Part shown: piece by piece, positions 46,084 to 54,832 of the stretch | How the letters are laid out: the number at the start of each line of letters is the position of its first letter | How positions within the stretch are numbered: the first letter of the stretch is position 1 | The notes under the pieces: model-generated | What the model saw: the letters and a program-made list of their open reading frames with translations, nothing else | Databases searched by the model: none | Told to the model about the DNA's origin: nothing | Made by a program: the position numbers and the translations under genes | Assembly: GCF_011405655.1 (NCBI RefSeq) | Contig: NZ_AP022829.1 | Span: forward strand, 1,287,001 to 1,351,000 | DNA: 64,000 nt | DNA from: Adlercreutzia hattorii | Lineage (GTDB): Bacteria > Actinomycetota > Coriobacteriia > Coriobacteriales > Eggerthellaceae | Reading direction: 5' to 3'

Positions 46084-46338
46084 ATGGCCGATCTCACGGA
46101 AGATCTCGCCGGCCTCACCGACGCCATCGTCCGTCCGCTCATCGACGAGCCCGATGTCCTGGACATCACGGCCGCCGAGACCGAGGACGGCAACATCATG
46201 GTGGAGATCCGCGTGGCCGCCGACGACGCCGGCAAGGTCATCGGCCGTCAGGGCCGCGTCATCAAGTCCATCCGCACCCTGGCCCGCGCCGCCGCGTCGA
46301 AGTCGGGCAAGCTGGTCGATGTGGAGCTCATCGACTAA
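46084..46338 (+). CDS. khpA: KH-domain RNA-binding protein KhpA
   Basis: An 84-residue single KH domain; KVIGRQGRVIKSIRTLARAA holds the GxxG loop (GRQG) that grips RNA. KhpA proteins (YlqC) act with KhpB as RNA chaperones affecting cell division and ribosome assembly. It lies 5 bases after rpsP and abuts rimM, the usual position. Confidence 0.95.
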   Translation: MADLTEDLAGLTDAIVRPLIDEPDVLDITAAETEDGNIMVEIRVAADDAGKVIGRQGRVIKSIRTLARAAASKSGKLVDVELID

Positions 46339-46863
46339 ATGCGCGGCTGGATGTCTATCGCCTATCTGGCGAAACCGAAGAATTTGAACGGAGGGCTCGT
46401 CGCACGAGGTGCGTCGGGCCTTCCCTTTGTGCTGCACCCCGGTCTCACGCTGGCCGTCGTGCCGCCCCAGCTGGATGCGCCCCGCACGCTCACCGTGCGC
46501 GAGGTGACGGAGCGAGCCGAGAACGAGGCGCTCGTCTTCTTCGACGAGGTGTCCGATCTGAGCGGTGCCGAGCTTCTGGCCGGCTGCGAGCTTCTGGCCC
46601 GCGAGGAGGGCATCGACGCCTCGGTGCTGGAAGAGGCCGAGGCGCTGCCCGCCTGGGAGGGCTGGTCGGTGCACGATGAGCGCGCGGGATACGTGGGCGA
46701 GGTCGTGGAAGTTGCCGAGCGCGCGACCCAGCCTTTGCTCACGGTGCGCCGCCTCGAGGGGGGAGAGGCGCTCATCCCGCTGGTGGACGAGTTCATCGTT
46801 GGCATCGACGAGGGCGGCCGCCGCATCGATGTGTCCCTACCCGCCGGCCTGCTCGATCTGTAG
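46339..46863 (+). CDS. rimM: 16S rRNA processing protein RimM
   Basis: A 174-residue protein. The N-terminal domain follows YLAKPKNLNGGLVARG; the C-terminal PRC-barrel contains WSVHDERAGYVGEVVEVAE and ALIPLVDEFIVGIDEGGRRIDVSLPAGLLDL, typical of RimM. It helps 30S head assembly by binding S19. The start ATG 46339 follows the khpA stop directly; ATG 46351 is an alternative. The N-terminal half is diverged. Confidence 0.9.
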   Translation: MRGWMSIAYLAKPKNLNGGLVARGASGLPFVLHPGLTLAVVPPQLDAPRTLTVREVTERAENEALVFFDEVSDLSGAELLAGCELLAREEGIDASVLEEAEALPAWEGWSVHDERAGYVGEVVEVAERATQPLLTVRRLEGGEALIPLVDEFIVGIDEGGRRIDVSLPAGLLDL

Positions 46864-46922
46864 GACGCCCCGCGCGTCGTCTTCTTTCCGCCCGTTCGCG
46901 CCACCCATCGACAAGGGATCCC

Positions 46923-47918
46923 ATGCTCATCGAAACCCTCTCCACGTTCCCGCATATGTACGACTCGGTCATGGGCGAGTCCATGATGAAGCGCGCCCAG
47001 GAGAAGGGCATCTTGGAATTTCGCGCCCACGACCTGCGCGACTGGACGCACGACCGCCACCGCACCACCGACGACGACCCCTACGGCGGCGGCGCCGGCC
47101 TCGTCATGAAGTGCGAGCCCATCTTCGAAGCCGTAGAAGCCATTCTGGGGAAAGAGTTCGTGGAAGCGAAACTTGCCTCAGCCATGGGGGAGCCTGGCGG
47201 GATTTCGGGTGGTGCTCACCAAGCGAGTTCCGCAGCGAACGCGATCAGCCCAGTGGGCTGTCGCGCCGAGCGAGGACTGTCTGAGCGACTGAGCACTACC
47301 CGGAAGGCCGCCCCAGGGGGACTTGCGAGCAGCTCAACCATGGTTGAGTTCGGCGGGGATGCGGGGTGCCCTGACCGAGCGAGTTCCGCAGCCCCCCAGA
47401 TCGTCTTCCTAGCCCCCCAGGGCCGCCCCTTCGACGACGCCTATGCCGATAAGCTCGCCGCCGCCGATCACCTGCTGTTCATCTGCGGCCACTACGAGGG
47501 TATCGACGAGCGCGTTTACGCCCTGGCCGACCACGTCATCTCGCTGGGGGACTACGTGCTCACCTCCGGCGAGCTGGCCTCCATGGTGGTCATCGATGCC
47601 GCGGTGCGCAAGCTGCCCGGCGTGCTGGGGGCGGCAGACGGCCCCGTGGACGAGTCCTTCACCAGCGGCCTTCTGGAATATCCCCAGTACACGCGTCCGG
47701 CTGACTTCCGCGGCATGAGGGTGCCCGAGGTGCTCACGAGCGGCAACCACGCCGCCATCGCTCGCTGGAGGCGCGAGCAGTCCCTCGCCCGCACGGCCGC
47801 CGCCCGCCCCGACCTCATCGCCGCCGCCGAGGCCGCGGACCTTCTTACCCCCGCTGACCAGAAATTTTTGAAGTTGTTGGAACCAGCGCCGACGGGCGCG
47901 GCCGAAGGGGTATCATAG
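46923..47918 (+). CDS. trmD: tRNA (guanine-37-N1) methyltransferase TrmD with in-frame palindromic-repeat insert
   Basis: A 331-residue protein; the family is usually about 230-260. The N-terminus (MLIETLSTFPHMYDSVMGES, then DDPYGGGAGLVMKCEPIFEAVEAI) and the SPOUT knot (VFLAPQGRPFDDA, HLLFICGHYEGIDERV, ISLGDYVLTSGE) and C-terminal domain (LLEYPQYTRPADFRG) are intact. Residues ~84-158 have no counterpart in TrmD; they are the translation of the repeat at 47191-47391 and are Ala/Ser/Gly-rich. The insert lies between a surface helix and the strand entering the knot, a place that may tolerate a loop. The enzyme prevents +1 frameshifting and is essential, so the product probably works. No stop codon interrupts it. 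Confidence 0.9.
   Translation: MLIETLSTFPHMYDSVMGESMMKRAQEKGILEFRAHDLRDWTHDRHRTTDDDPYGGGAGLVMKCEPIFEAVEAILGKEFVEAKLASAMGEPGGISGGAHQASSAANAISPVGCRAERGLSERLSTTRKAAPGGLASSSTMVEFGGDAGCPDRASSAAPQIVFLAPQGRPFDDAYADKLAAADHLLFICGHYEGIDERVYALADHVISLGDYVLTSGELASMVVIDAAVRKLPGVLGAADGPVDESFTSGLLEYPQYTRPADFRGMRVPEVLTSGNHAAIARWRREQSLARTAAARPDLIAAAEAADLLTPADQKFLKLLEPAPTGAAEGVS
47191..47391. repeat. Palindromic repeat family copy B plus partial second copy, inside trmD
   Basis: Copy B: CGGGTGGTGCTCA (47206-47218) pairs with TGAGCACTACCCG (47290-47302) with one mismatch, enclosing AAGCGAGTTCCGCAG (47221-47235), a local hairpin CGCGATCAGCCCA / GGGCTGTCGCG and GCGAGGACTGTCTGAGCGAC. A partial copy in the same direction follows: the perfect dyad CTCAACCATGGTTGAG (47333-47348), GCGGGGTGCC and GAGCGAGTTCCGCAG (to 47391), matching the left part of copy A. 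All of it is open in the trmD frame. Confidence 0.9.
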
Positions 47919-47964
47919 CGTTTCCGACAATTATGAGCGCAGACGTGGAAGGGGCATCGCGAAG

Positions 47965-48579
47965 ATGTACGACAACGGCTATGGGACCGATCCTTACGGC
48001 TACCAGCCGCAGCCCCAGCCCCGTCCCTCGCGCGCCTCGAGCTTTTTGCGCACAGTGCTCTCCGTGCTCGTGCTCGTGGTGCTCGTGGTGCTGCTCTCCT
48101 GGGGGCTGCGCACCTTCGTCTTCCAAGCCTACGAAATCCCCTCCGGCTCCATGGAGGAGACCATCATGCCCGGCGACATGGTCTTCTCCGAGAAGATCAC
48201 CTACTACGGCAGCGACCCGGCCCCCGGCGACATCGTCACCTTCCAAGACCCCGATCCGGAGCAGGGCGGCCGCATCCTCATCAAGCGCGTCATCGCTGTG
48301 GGCGGCCAGACCGTCGATCTGCGCGACGGCCGCGTCTATGTAGACGGCGTGCTGCAGGACGAGCCCTACACCCGCGGCGAGCCGTCCTATCCGCTAACGC
48401 CCTACTACGGGCTTACCATCGACTACCCCTACACGGTGCCCGCCGGCGGCCTGTGGGTTATGGGGGACAACCGCACCAATTCCCAGGATTCCCGTTACTT
48501 CGGCGCCATCAAGGAGTCGAGCGTCACGGGCAAGGCGATATTCATCTACTGGCCGCTGACCGACGTCGGCCCGCTGTAA
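47965..48579 (+). CDS. lepB: Type I signal peptidase
   Basis: A 204-residue protein: Tyr/Pro/Gln-rich cytoplasmic N-terminus, one membrane span (~28-50), catalytic serine S62 in IPSGSMEETIMPGD and lysine K107 in GRILIKRVIAVGG, and GDNRTNSQDSRYFG near the end. It cleaves signal peptides of exported proteins on the outer face of the membrane. ATG 47965 has GAAGGGG upstream. The position after trmD is where rplS often stands; rplS is absent here. Confidence 0.95.
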   Translation: MYDNGYGTDPYGYQPQPQPRPSRASSFLRTVLSVLVLVVLVVLLSWGLRTFVFQAYEIPSGSMEETIMPGDMVFSEKITYYGSDPAPGDIVTFQDPDPEQGGRILIKRVIAVGGQTVDLRDGRVYVDGVLQDEPYTRGEPSYPLTPYYGLTIDYPYTVPAGGLWVMGDNRTNSQDSRYFGAIKESSVTGKAIFIYWPLTDVGPL

Positions 48580-48597
48580 TTCGAGCAAAGGAGACCC

Positions 48598-49737
48598 ATG
48601 GCACAAGACATGCCCGGGAAGGCCGGGAAGGCGACGCCCCCCACCTTCCAAGACGTCATCATGAACCTGCAGCGCTACTGGGCGAGCACCGGTTGCGTGG
48701 TGCTGCAGCCCTACGACAACGAGGTGGGCGCCGGCACGAACGCCCCGGCCACCACGCTGCGCTCGCTGGGGCCCGACACCTGGCGCACCTGCTACGTGCA
48801 GGGCTGCCGCCGTCCCACCGACGGCCGCTACGGCGAGAACCCCAACCGCGGGCAGTTCTACTACCAGTTCCAGGTGCTCATCAAGCCCTCGCCGGACAAC
48901 ATCCAGGACCTGTACCTGGGAAGTCTTGAGGCCATCGGCATCGATGTGGCGGCCCACGACGTGCGCTTCGTGGAAGACGACTGGGAGAGCCCGACGCTGG
49001 GCGCCTGGGGCCTGGGCTGGGAGATCTGGATCGACGGCATGGAAGTGACCCAGTTCACCTACTTCCAGCAGGTGGGCGGCTTCGAGTGCAACCCGGTGCC
49101 CGTGGAGATCGCCTACGGGCTTGAGCGCCTCACCATGTTCGTCCAGGGCGTCGACAACATGTACGACATCGTGTGGGCCCGCGGCGACGACGGCGTGGAG
49201 TTCACCTACGGCGACGTGTACCTGGAGAACGAGCGCGAGTATTCCAAGTTCAACTTCGAGGTGGCCGACACCGACTTCCTCTTCCAGGAGTTCGCCGACC
49301 GCGAGGTGGAGTGCCTGCGCACCCTGAAGGCGTCCCTGCCGCTGCCGGCCTACGACTCGGTGCTGAAGTGCTGCCACGCCTTCAACCTGCTCGATGCCCG
49401 CGGCGTCATCTCGGCCACCGAGCGCATGGCCTACATCCTGCGCGTGCGCACCCTGGCCAAGGCCTGCTGCGCCTCCTATATGAAGAACGTCGTGGGCATG
49501 GATGTCGACACGTCCGATTTGGACGCCCTGCTCGCCGATGTGCCCGATCCGCTGGCGAAGCCGGCTGCCGAGGCAGCGTCCAACGTCGTGCCGGCGTGCC
49601 CCGAGCCTGCGCCCGGCGGCGGATGCCCCGGCGCCGCAGCCGCTGCGGGCGACCACTCCGAGCGCGCCTTCGAGTTCGTGACCATCGCCGAGGACGCCGT
49701 CTCCGCCCCGTCCGAGTCGTCCGAGAAGGAGGCCTAG
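48598..49737 (+). CDS. glyQ: Glycyl-tRNA synthetase alpha subunit
   Basis: A 379-residue protein; typical length is about 290-310. [31 protein letters not shown] and [33 protein letters not shown] are signatures of the heterotetrameric class II enzyme's catalytic subunit. The last ~75 residues are an Ala/Pro/Gly-rich extension with two cysteines ([15 protein letters not shown]) of unknown use. AAAGGAG precedes ATG 48598. glyS follows after 3 bases. Confidence 0.96.
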   Translation: MAQDMPGKAGKATPPTFQDVIMNLQRYWASTGCVVLQPYDNEVGAGTNAPATTLRSLGPDTWRTCYVQGCRRPTDGRYGENPNRGQFYYQFQVLIKPSPDNIQDLYLGSLEAIGIDVAAHDVRFVEDDWESPTLGAWGLGWEIWIDGMEVTQFTYFQQVGGFECNPVPVEIAYGLERLTMFVQGVDNMYDIVWARGDDGVEFTYGDVYLENEREYSKFNFEVADTDFLFQEFADREVECLRTLKASLPLPAYDSVLKCCHAFNLLDARGVISATERMAYILRVRTLAKACCASYMKNVVGMDVDTSDLDALLADVPDPLAKPAAEAASNVVPACPEPAPGGGCPGAAAAAGDHSERAFEFVTIAEDAVSAPSESSEKEA

Positions 49738-49740
49738 AAG

Positions 49741-51828
49741 ATGTCCGATACCGCTACCCTCGCCTTCGAGATCGGCACCGAGGAGATCCCCGCCTTCGAT
49801 TTGAAGCGCGCCACCGAGCAGCTCGCTGAGCTCGTACCCGCCGCCCTGGATGCCGTGCGCATCCCCCATGGGGAGGTGGCCATCTACACGAGCCCGCGCC
49901 GCCTCATCGCCATCGTGGCCGACGTGGCCGCCCGAACCGAGGCCCTGGAAGAGGTCTTCCGCGGGCCCGCCGCCAAGATCGCCTTCGACGAGGCGGGCAA
50001 CCCCACCAAGGCCGCCATCGGCTTCGCCCGCGGCAAGGGGCTCGACGTGGACGCGCTTGAGCGCCGCGACGAGAACGGCACCGAGTACGTCTACGCCGTG
50101 CGCCAGGTTCCCTCCCAGGATGTGGCGGCCCTGCTGCCCGAGGTGCTGCGCGGCGTCATCGACGGCATCTCCTGGCCGAAGTCCTGCCGCTGGGGCACCA
50201 CGACCGAGATGTTCTCGCGCCCGGTGCGCTGGCTGGTGGCGCTTCTGGGCGATACGGTGATTCCCGTGGAGTACGCGGGGCTCGTGGCCGATCGCGAGAC
50301 GCGCGGCCATCGCTTCCTGGCCCCCGGCCCGCACACCGTGGCCTCGGCCGACGACCTCGTGTCCGTGGTGGAGGGCGCCTTCGTCGTGCCCACCCAAGAG
50401 GCCCGCGAGGCGGTCATCCGCAAGGGCGTGGCGGCCATCGAGGCGGCTACCGGCTTCACCGCCGATTTGCCGGCCAAAACGCTCACCGAGGTCATCAACC
50501 TCTCCGAGTACCCCACCCCCATGGTGGGCACCTTCGACGAGGAGTTCCTGAAGGTTCCCGAGGAGATCATCGTCGACGCCATGCTCATGCACCAGCGCTA
50601 CTTCCCGCTGTACGACGCCGATGGCAAACTCACCAACAAGTTCATCATCGTCTCCAACGGCGACCCGGCCCACGAGGACACCATCGTCGACGGCAACGAG
50701 CGCGTGGTGGCCGCCCGCCTCTACGACGCGAAGTTCTTCTACGACGAGGATCTGAAGATGCCGCTGGATGCCTACGTCGATCGCCTCGATGAAGTGGTCT
50801 TCCAAGAGGCGCTGGGCACCATGCGCGACAAGACCGCTCGCGTGGTGAAGCTGTCGGCCCGCATCACGTCGGCCGCCGGCATTGAGGCCGCCGAGATGCG
50901 CGATATCGCGCGATCGGCCTACCTGGCCAAGGCCGACCTGGTGACGAGCGCCGTCATCGAGTTCACGAGCGTCCAGGGCATCATGGGCAGCTACTACGCC
51001 ACCGCCGCCGGCGAGGCGCCTCGCGTGGCCCGCGCCATCGCCGAGCACTATCGCCCGCGCTTCTCCGGCGACGCCATCCCCACCGACATCATCGGCCAGG
51101 TGGTGGCGCTCTCCGACAAGATCGACACCATCTGCGGCCTGTTCGCCGTGGGTCAGGCGCCCACCGGCTCCTCCGATCCCTTCGCCCTGCGCCGCGCCGC
51201 CCTGGGCGTGCTGGCCATCCTGGAGGAGACGGGCCTGCCGATCAGCCTGGTGGAGACCATCGACGGCTCGCTCATCATCTACCGCGAGGCCGGGCTTCAG
51301 TTCGACAACGCCGAGGTGCGCCGCGAGATCATCGACTTCTTCGTCACTCGCGAGAAGGTGGCCCTGCGCGATGTCGGCGTGAAGGCCGACACCATCGACG
51401 CCGTGCTCGCCTGCGGCATCGAGGAGCCGATCGTGCTCGCTCGCCGCGCCCGCGCCCTGGAGGCCGCCCGCACCGAGAACCCGCAGGTCTTCGACGACTT
51501 GGCCACCGCTTTTGCCCGCGCGAACAACCTGCGCGAGATCGGTCTGGGCACCGGCTACAAGAAGGCCGAGCTCACCGAGGTGGAAACGGCGCTCGCCGAG
51601 GCCGTGGCCACCGCCGAGGGCAACGTGGCCGCCGCTCTCGCCGACGACCGCTACGCCGACGCGCTTGTGGCCCTGGCGGCCCTGCGCGCGCCGGTGGACG
51701 AGTTCTTCGACACCACCATGGTCATGGACGAGGATCCGGAGGTTCGCGCGAACCGCCTGAAGCTCTTGAACCGCTTCGCCAACGTCTTCGCCCACGTGGC
51801 CGACTTCTCCCAGATGGCGAAGAAATAA
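49741..51828 (+). CDS. glyS: Glycyl-tRNA synthetase beta subunit
   Basis: A 695-residue protein. LAFEIGTEEIPAFDL at the N-terminus and SLVETIDGSLIIYREAGL with the C-terminal anticodon-binding region are typical of GlyS, which recognises tRNA-Gly and completes the alpha2-beta2 enzyme. Its TAA overlaps the ppsR ATG by one base. Normal length. Confidence 0.97.
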   Translation: MSDTATLAFEIGTEEIPAFDLKRATEQLAELVPAALDAVRIPHGEVAIYTSPRRLIAIVADVAARTEALEEVFRGPAAKIAFDEAGNPTKAAIGFARGKGLDVDALERRDENGTEYVYAVRQVPSQDVAALLPEVLRGVIDGISWPKSCRWGTTTEMFSRPVRWLVALLGDTVIPVEYAGLVADRETRGHRFLAPGPHTVASADDLVSVVEGAFVVPTQEAREAVIRKGVAAIEAATGFTADLPAKTLTEVINLSEYPTPMVGTFDEEFLKVPEEIIVDAMLMHQRYFPLYDADGKLTNKFIIVSNGDPAHEDTIVDGNERVVAARLYDAKFFYDEDLKMPLDAYVDRLDEVVFQEALGTMRDKTARVVKLSARITSAAGIEAAEMRDIARSAYLAKADLVTSAVIEFTSVQGIMGSYYATAAGEAPRVARAIAEHYRPRFSGDAIPTDIIGQVVALSDKIDTICGLFAVGQAPTGSSDPFALRRAALGVLAILEETGLPISLVETIDGSLIIYREAGLQFDNAEVRREIIDFFVTREKVALRDVGVKADTIDAVLACGIEEPIVLARRARALEAARTENPQVFDDLATAFARANNLREIGLGTGYKKAELTEVETALAEAVATAEGNVAAALADDRYADALVALAALRAPVDEFFDTTMVMDEDPEVRANRLKLLNRFANVFAHVADFSQMAKK

Positions 51829-52739
51829 TGCATAACAAGACGCCGGCTGAGCGCGCGGCTCGCGTGCCCACCATCCACATCATCTCCGATTCCATCGGCG
51901 AGACGGCCCAGGTGGTGGCGCGCGCCGCCGCGGCCCAGTTCGGCGTCACGAGCCCGCATCTGGAGATCTTCTCGAAGGTGAAGAGCTTCGAGGAGGTGCG
52001 CGGCTACCTTTTGGAACATGCGCGGCATCACGAGGAGGTGCTCGGCGACGACCGCATGCTCGTCATGTACACGCTGGTCAACGCCGACATTCGCGAACCG
52101 TTGCAGGGCTTTTTGGCCGAGCATCCCAACATTGTGGCCGTCGACGTGCTCACCGCCGCCGTTGCCGCCGTCTCCGAGATGAGCGGCATGGAGCCGGTGG
52201 GCAAGCCCGGTATGCTGCGCGTGGTGGATCACAACTACTTCAAGCGCATCGGCGCCCTGGAGTTCACCATCGCCCACGACGACGGCCAGAATCCCGAGGA
52301 CCTCACGAAGGCCGACATCGTGCTTTTGGGGGTCTCGCGCTCTTCCAAGACGCCACTTTCCATCTACCTGGCCCAACAGGGGCTGCGCGTCGCCAATGTG
52401 CCGCTGGATCCTACCACCGAGCCGCCCTCGCAAATCTACGATGTCGATCGCACGCGCCTGTTCGGCCTCATGATCACGCCGGAGGTGCTGCTGGACATCC
52501 GGCGCAAGCGCATCAAGAAGGCGGCGGGGAAGGCCGGCGGCGGCCAGTTCGCCATGCTCGCGAAGAACTACGCCGATCCGGAGTACATCTACCGCGACCT
52601 GGAGGCCAGTCGCGCCCTCATGCGCCGGCTCGGCTGCATCGTCGTGCACACCGAGGGCCGCGCCGTCGAGGAGACCGCCCAGGAGATCCTCCGCTACTAC
52701 GAGCGCAGCCACCCCTCCAATACCGACATCATCGACTAG
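51828..52739 (+). CDS. ppsR: Bifunctional kinase/pyrophosphorylase regulating pyruvate phosphate dikinase (PpsR/PDRP)
   Basis: A 303-residue DUF299 protein. TIHIISDSIGETAQVVARA opens the family and GVSRSSKTPLSIYLAQQG is its P loop. It phosphorylates (with ADP) and dephosphorylates the threonine next to the catalytic histidine of PPDK or PEP synthase, switching the enzyme off and on. The target gene ppdK lies 2.7 kb downstream; in related genomes the two are commonly neighbours, so the nuclease locus between them is probably an insertion. ATG overlaps the glyS stop. Confidence 0.94.
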   Translation: MHNKTPAERAARVPTIHIISDSIGETAQVVARAAAAQFGVTSPHLEIFSKVKSFEEVRGYLLEHARHHEEVLGDDRMLVMYTLVNADIREPLQGFLAEHPNIVAVDVLTAAVAAVSEMSGMEPVGKPGMLRVVDHNYFKRIGALEFTIAHDDGQNPEDLTKADIVLLGVSRSSKTPLSIYLAQQGLRVANVPLDPTTEPPSQIYDVDRTRLFGLMITPEVLLDIRRKRIKKAAGKAGGGQFAMLAKNYADPEYIYRDLEASRALMRRLGCIVVHTEGRAVEETAQEILRYYERSHPSNTDIID

Positions 52740-52852
52740 CCCCCGCTACGCCGCCTTGCCCGCGCCCGCGCCCCGCCTTGCTCGACTTTGTTCCCAATGC
52801 TGGTCAAAAAAGTGGCGGAAACTGCTTTTGCGGAGGCTTTGAGGGCAGGTTC

Positions 52853-53025
52853 TGGCCAAAAAGGAGCCGCTGGCTGCATCAGCTTCACGCTGGGCTCAAT
52901 CGGAGTACTAACTGCGCGCTCCTGAACAGGGAAAACTTTAGTCTGCTATAGAGCTCTTTTCGGAAAAACAAATTAGTGGGCAAAATAAGGGCGATAGCTG
53001 CCAGCTAGCGTGGCATTTTTGGCCA
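52853..53025. repeat. 173-bp inverted-repeat-bounded element, left of second nuclease-like gene
   Basis: TGGCCAAAAA (52853-52862) is a perfect inverted match to TTTTTGGCCA (53016-53025); the right end extends into the dyad TTTTGGCCAAAA (53017-53028). Size is like the elements beside the first nuclease gene, but the end sequence is different. The interior holds no reading frame of note. Confidence 0.65.
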
Positions 53026-53573
53026 AAAGAATTCATGAGGCGCGCCAGAGGATCCTGATTTGTCGGTCGCGCTCTGCTGCATGTGTTGCCGGGCACGCTC
53101 CTCTTGTGTCTCGTCGAGCCCTGCGCGCCTTGCTGCTCGCGCCCCGCCGCAAGCTTCGTCGAGCGCACCCCGCTGCGGATCCAGATATCTTTCAGAGCAA
53201 TTGCGTGGAATGCCGTGAATGTGCGGATCTTGTGCAGTGGGTGCTCGCCGAAGAAGAGCAACGAGAAATTTGTTCCTGAAGTATTTTGCGTTTTGGGAAC
53301 GGCACGACGATCGGCTTGCGTGGTTGTTGATAACTCCCCTCATGTGACCTCGTGCTTTGAAAACTTCAACGCAATGTCTCGTTTCATTCCCGATGGAGTC
53401 CCGACTGGCGCCGGGGATGACGGCAAAATGCACCCCTAGTCAATTGCCTGCTTCTGGCATAGAGTACGCGGAACACTTTCCTCTCGCCCGTTGCGTCGGA
53501 TCGCTCAAGCTGCGCGCTGCGGAGGCGAAACGAAGCGAGAGGCGGTTGTTCAAACGATCGGAAGGGGAGGTTC

Positions 53574-54593
53574 ATGCGCGTTGCTCTCTACGGCGAGTCG
53601 GCATTCGCCTACTATCTCGTTGCGGGCGATGCGCCTTCTGCGGTGGCGCCCCCCAGCGTCCTTGATAAATCCTGCTACCCTACGCAGGCTACCCTGGACT
53701 ATGTGCGTGAGCGAATGCCTTACCTTACGCGCCCCGTGCATTGCTTGGTTCCTAAGTGGGAGCGCTGCACCCTCGATGATGTGCATCTGCATGGCTCGTC
53801 GTATCCCTATCGATCGGGATCCTTTTTGCGCATCGATCATGGCGTTATTGTTTCGTGTCCCGAATTATGCTTTCTTCAGCTGGCCCAGAGCCTCGATCTT
53901 CTCCCGCTGATTCAAGCGGGATGCTTTCTGTGCGGGACTTTCGGCCTCGATCCCTCGGTGCCGTCGGGGCTTATGGGACGAACCCCGTTGACAAGCCCTC
54001 GACGCATCGGCGCCTATCTCGAGCGATGCCCAGGTCACGATGGCCTTGCACGTGCACGGGAGGCTCTGCGGTTTGTCTGTGCCGAGGCAGCATCGCCGCC
54101 TGAAGTGTTCATGCGACTTGTGCTCGGACTCCCAGCACGGTTGGGCGGTTTCGGATTGAGCGGGTCGGTGATGAACAGGCGCATTAAGCCGTCGAAGCGG
54201 GCAAAAGCGCTTGCTGGACGGGAGAGCTTGGTTCCAGACCTGTATTTGCCGGACTGCAAGCTCGACATTGAATTCGATTCGAATGCCGAGCATCTTACGG
54301 CGCGCCAGGCGACGCTTGACGCGACAAAGCGCATGGCGCTGGAAAGTGACGGCCTGAAGGTAATCACCGTTACAACTTCGCAGTTGGCCAGCGCTTCGGC
54401 TATGCGCCACGTCGCCCAGGAGGCGCACGCAAGACGAGGCACGCGATTACGCTTGCGCTGCAAGAACTTCGCATTAAGGCAAAAACGACTCTATCAGCTG
54501 AGATGGTCCATGGACGATTATCTCGACGAGGGGTGGGTTGCGGCGCAGCGGTCTTGCTGTCGGTCAAGCGCGCTGCACGTAGAGGTGTTTTAG
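53574..54593 (+). CDS. Nuclease-like protein of unknown family, paralogue of the gene at 15324
   Basis: A 339-residue protein with GGGGAGG upstream of ATG 53574. The C-terminal region VPDLYLPDCKLDIEFDSNAEH, then ATKRMALESDGLKVITVTTSQLA, mirrors VCDVLWPERGVALEYDSSQFH and RRRSALAAQGLEIRSITASQL of the 15324 protein, giving a D...E-x-D and R..AL pattern like DUF559/Vsr-type PD-(D/E)XK folds. SPPEVFMRLVLGLPARLGGFGLSG is also shared (SPAETSLAIIATAPRNYGGFGMRG). The first ~90 residues differ. It has a Lys/Arg-rich tail. It interrupts the ppsR-ppdK pair and is bracketed by inverted-repeat elements with GGCCAAAA ends. Function is unknown; a selfish or defence role is inferred. Confidence 0.75.
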   Translation: MRVALYGESAFAYYLVAGDAPSAVAPPSVLDKSCYPTQATLDYVRERMPYLTRPVHCLVPKWERCTLDDVHLHGSSYPYRSGSFLRIDHGVIVSCPELCFLQLAQSLDLLPLIQAGCFLCGTFGLDPSVPSGLMGRTPLTSPRRIGAYLERCPGHDGLARAREALRFVCAEAASPPEVFMRLVLGLPARLGGFGLSGSVMNRRIKPSKRAKALAGRESLVPDLYLPDCKLDIEFDSNAEHLTARQATLDATKRMALESDGLKVITVTTSQLASASAMRHVAQEAHARRGTRLRLRCKNFALRQKRLYQLRWSMDDYLDEGWVAAQRSCCRSSALHVEVF

Positions 54594-54644
54594 CGGGGGT
54601 GCCCAGCCACGGGCTCTGATCGCTAGCGTTGCTCGGGTACTTTC

Positions 54645-54807
54645 TGGACAAAAAAGCATTGCGAACTGGCAGTTAAGACGGGAAAATTGACCACTGTCTT
54701 CAGCTGGGAAAAGAAGGGTTATCAAAAGGCCAGGTCACGGGCTTGTGGTAGAGGACGGAGATGCGATTTGCGCGTCGCTTTTGCAGCTGAGGAATGCTTT
54801 TTGGCCA
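54645..54807. repeat. 163-bp inverted-repeat-bounded element, right of second nuclease-like gene
   Basis: TGGACAAAAAAGCA (54645-54658) corresponds to the inverse of TGCTTTTTGGCCA (54795-54807), allowing one mismatch and one A-run length difference; the right end continues into the dyad TTTTGGCCAAAA (54799-54810). Ends resemble those of 52853-53025. Confidence 0.6.
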
Positions 54808-54832
54808 AAACCCACGAAGATGGCTTGCCAAA

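Noticed and set aside
48394-51795. A very long open frame (over 1,100 codons) on the minus strand opposite glyQS
   Set aside because: It mirrors the codon structure of the clear glyQ and glyS genes in high-GC DNA, has a His/Gly/Val-biased composition and no family motif. The same holds for long minus-strand frames opposite secA, trmD-like, ppdK and the surface-protein region.
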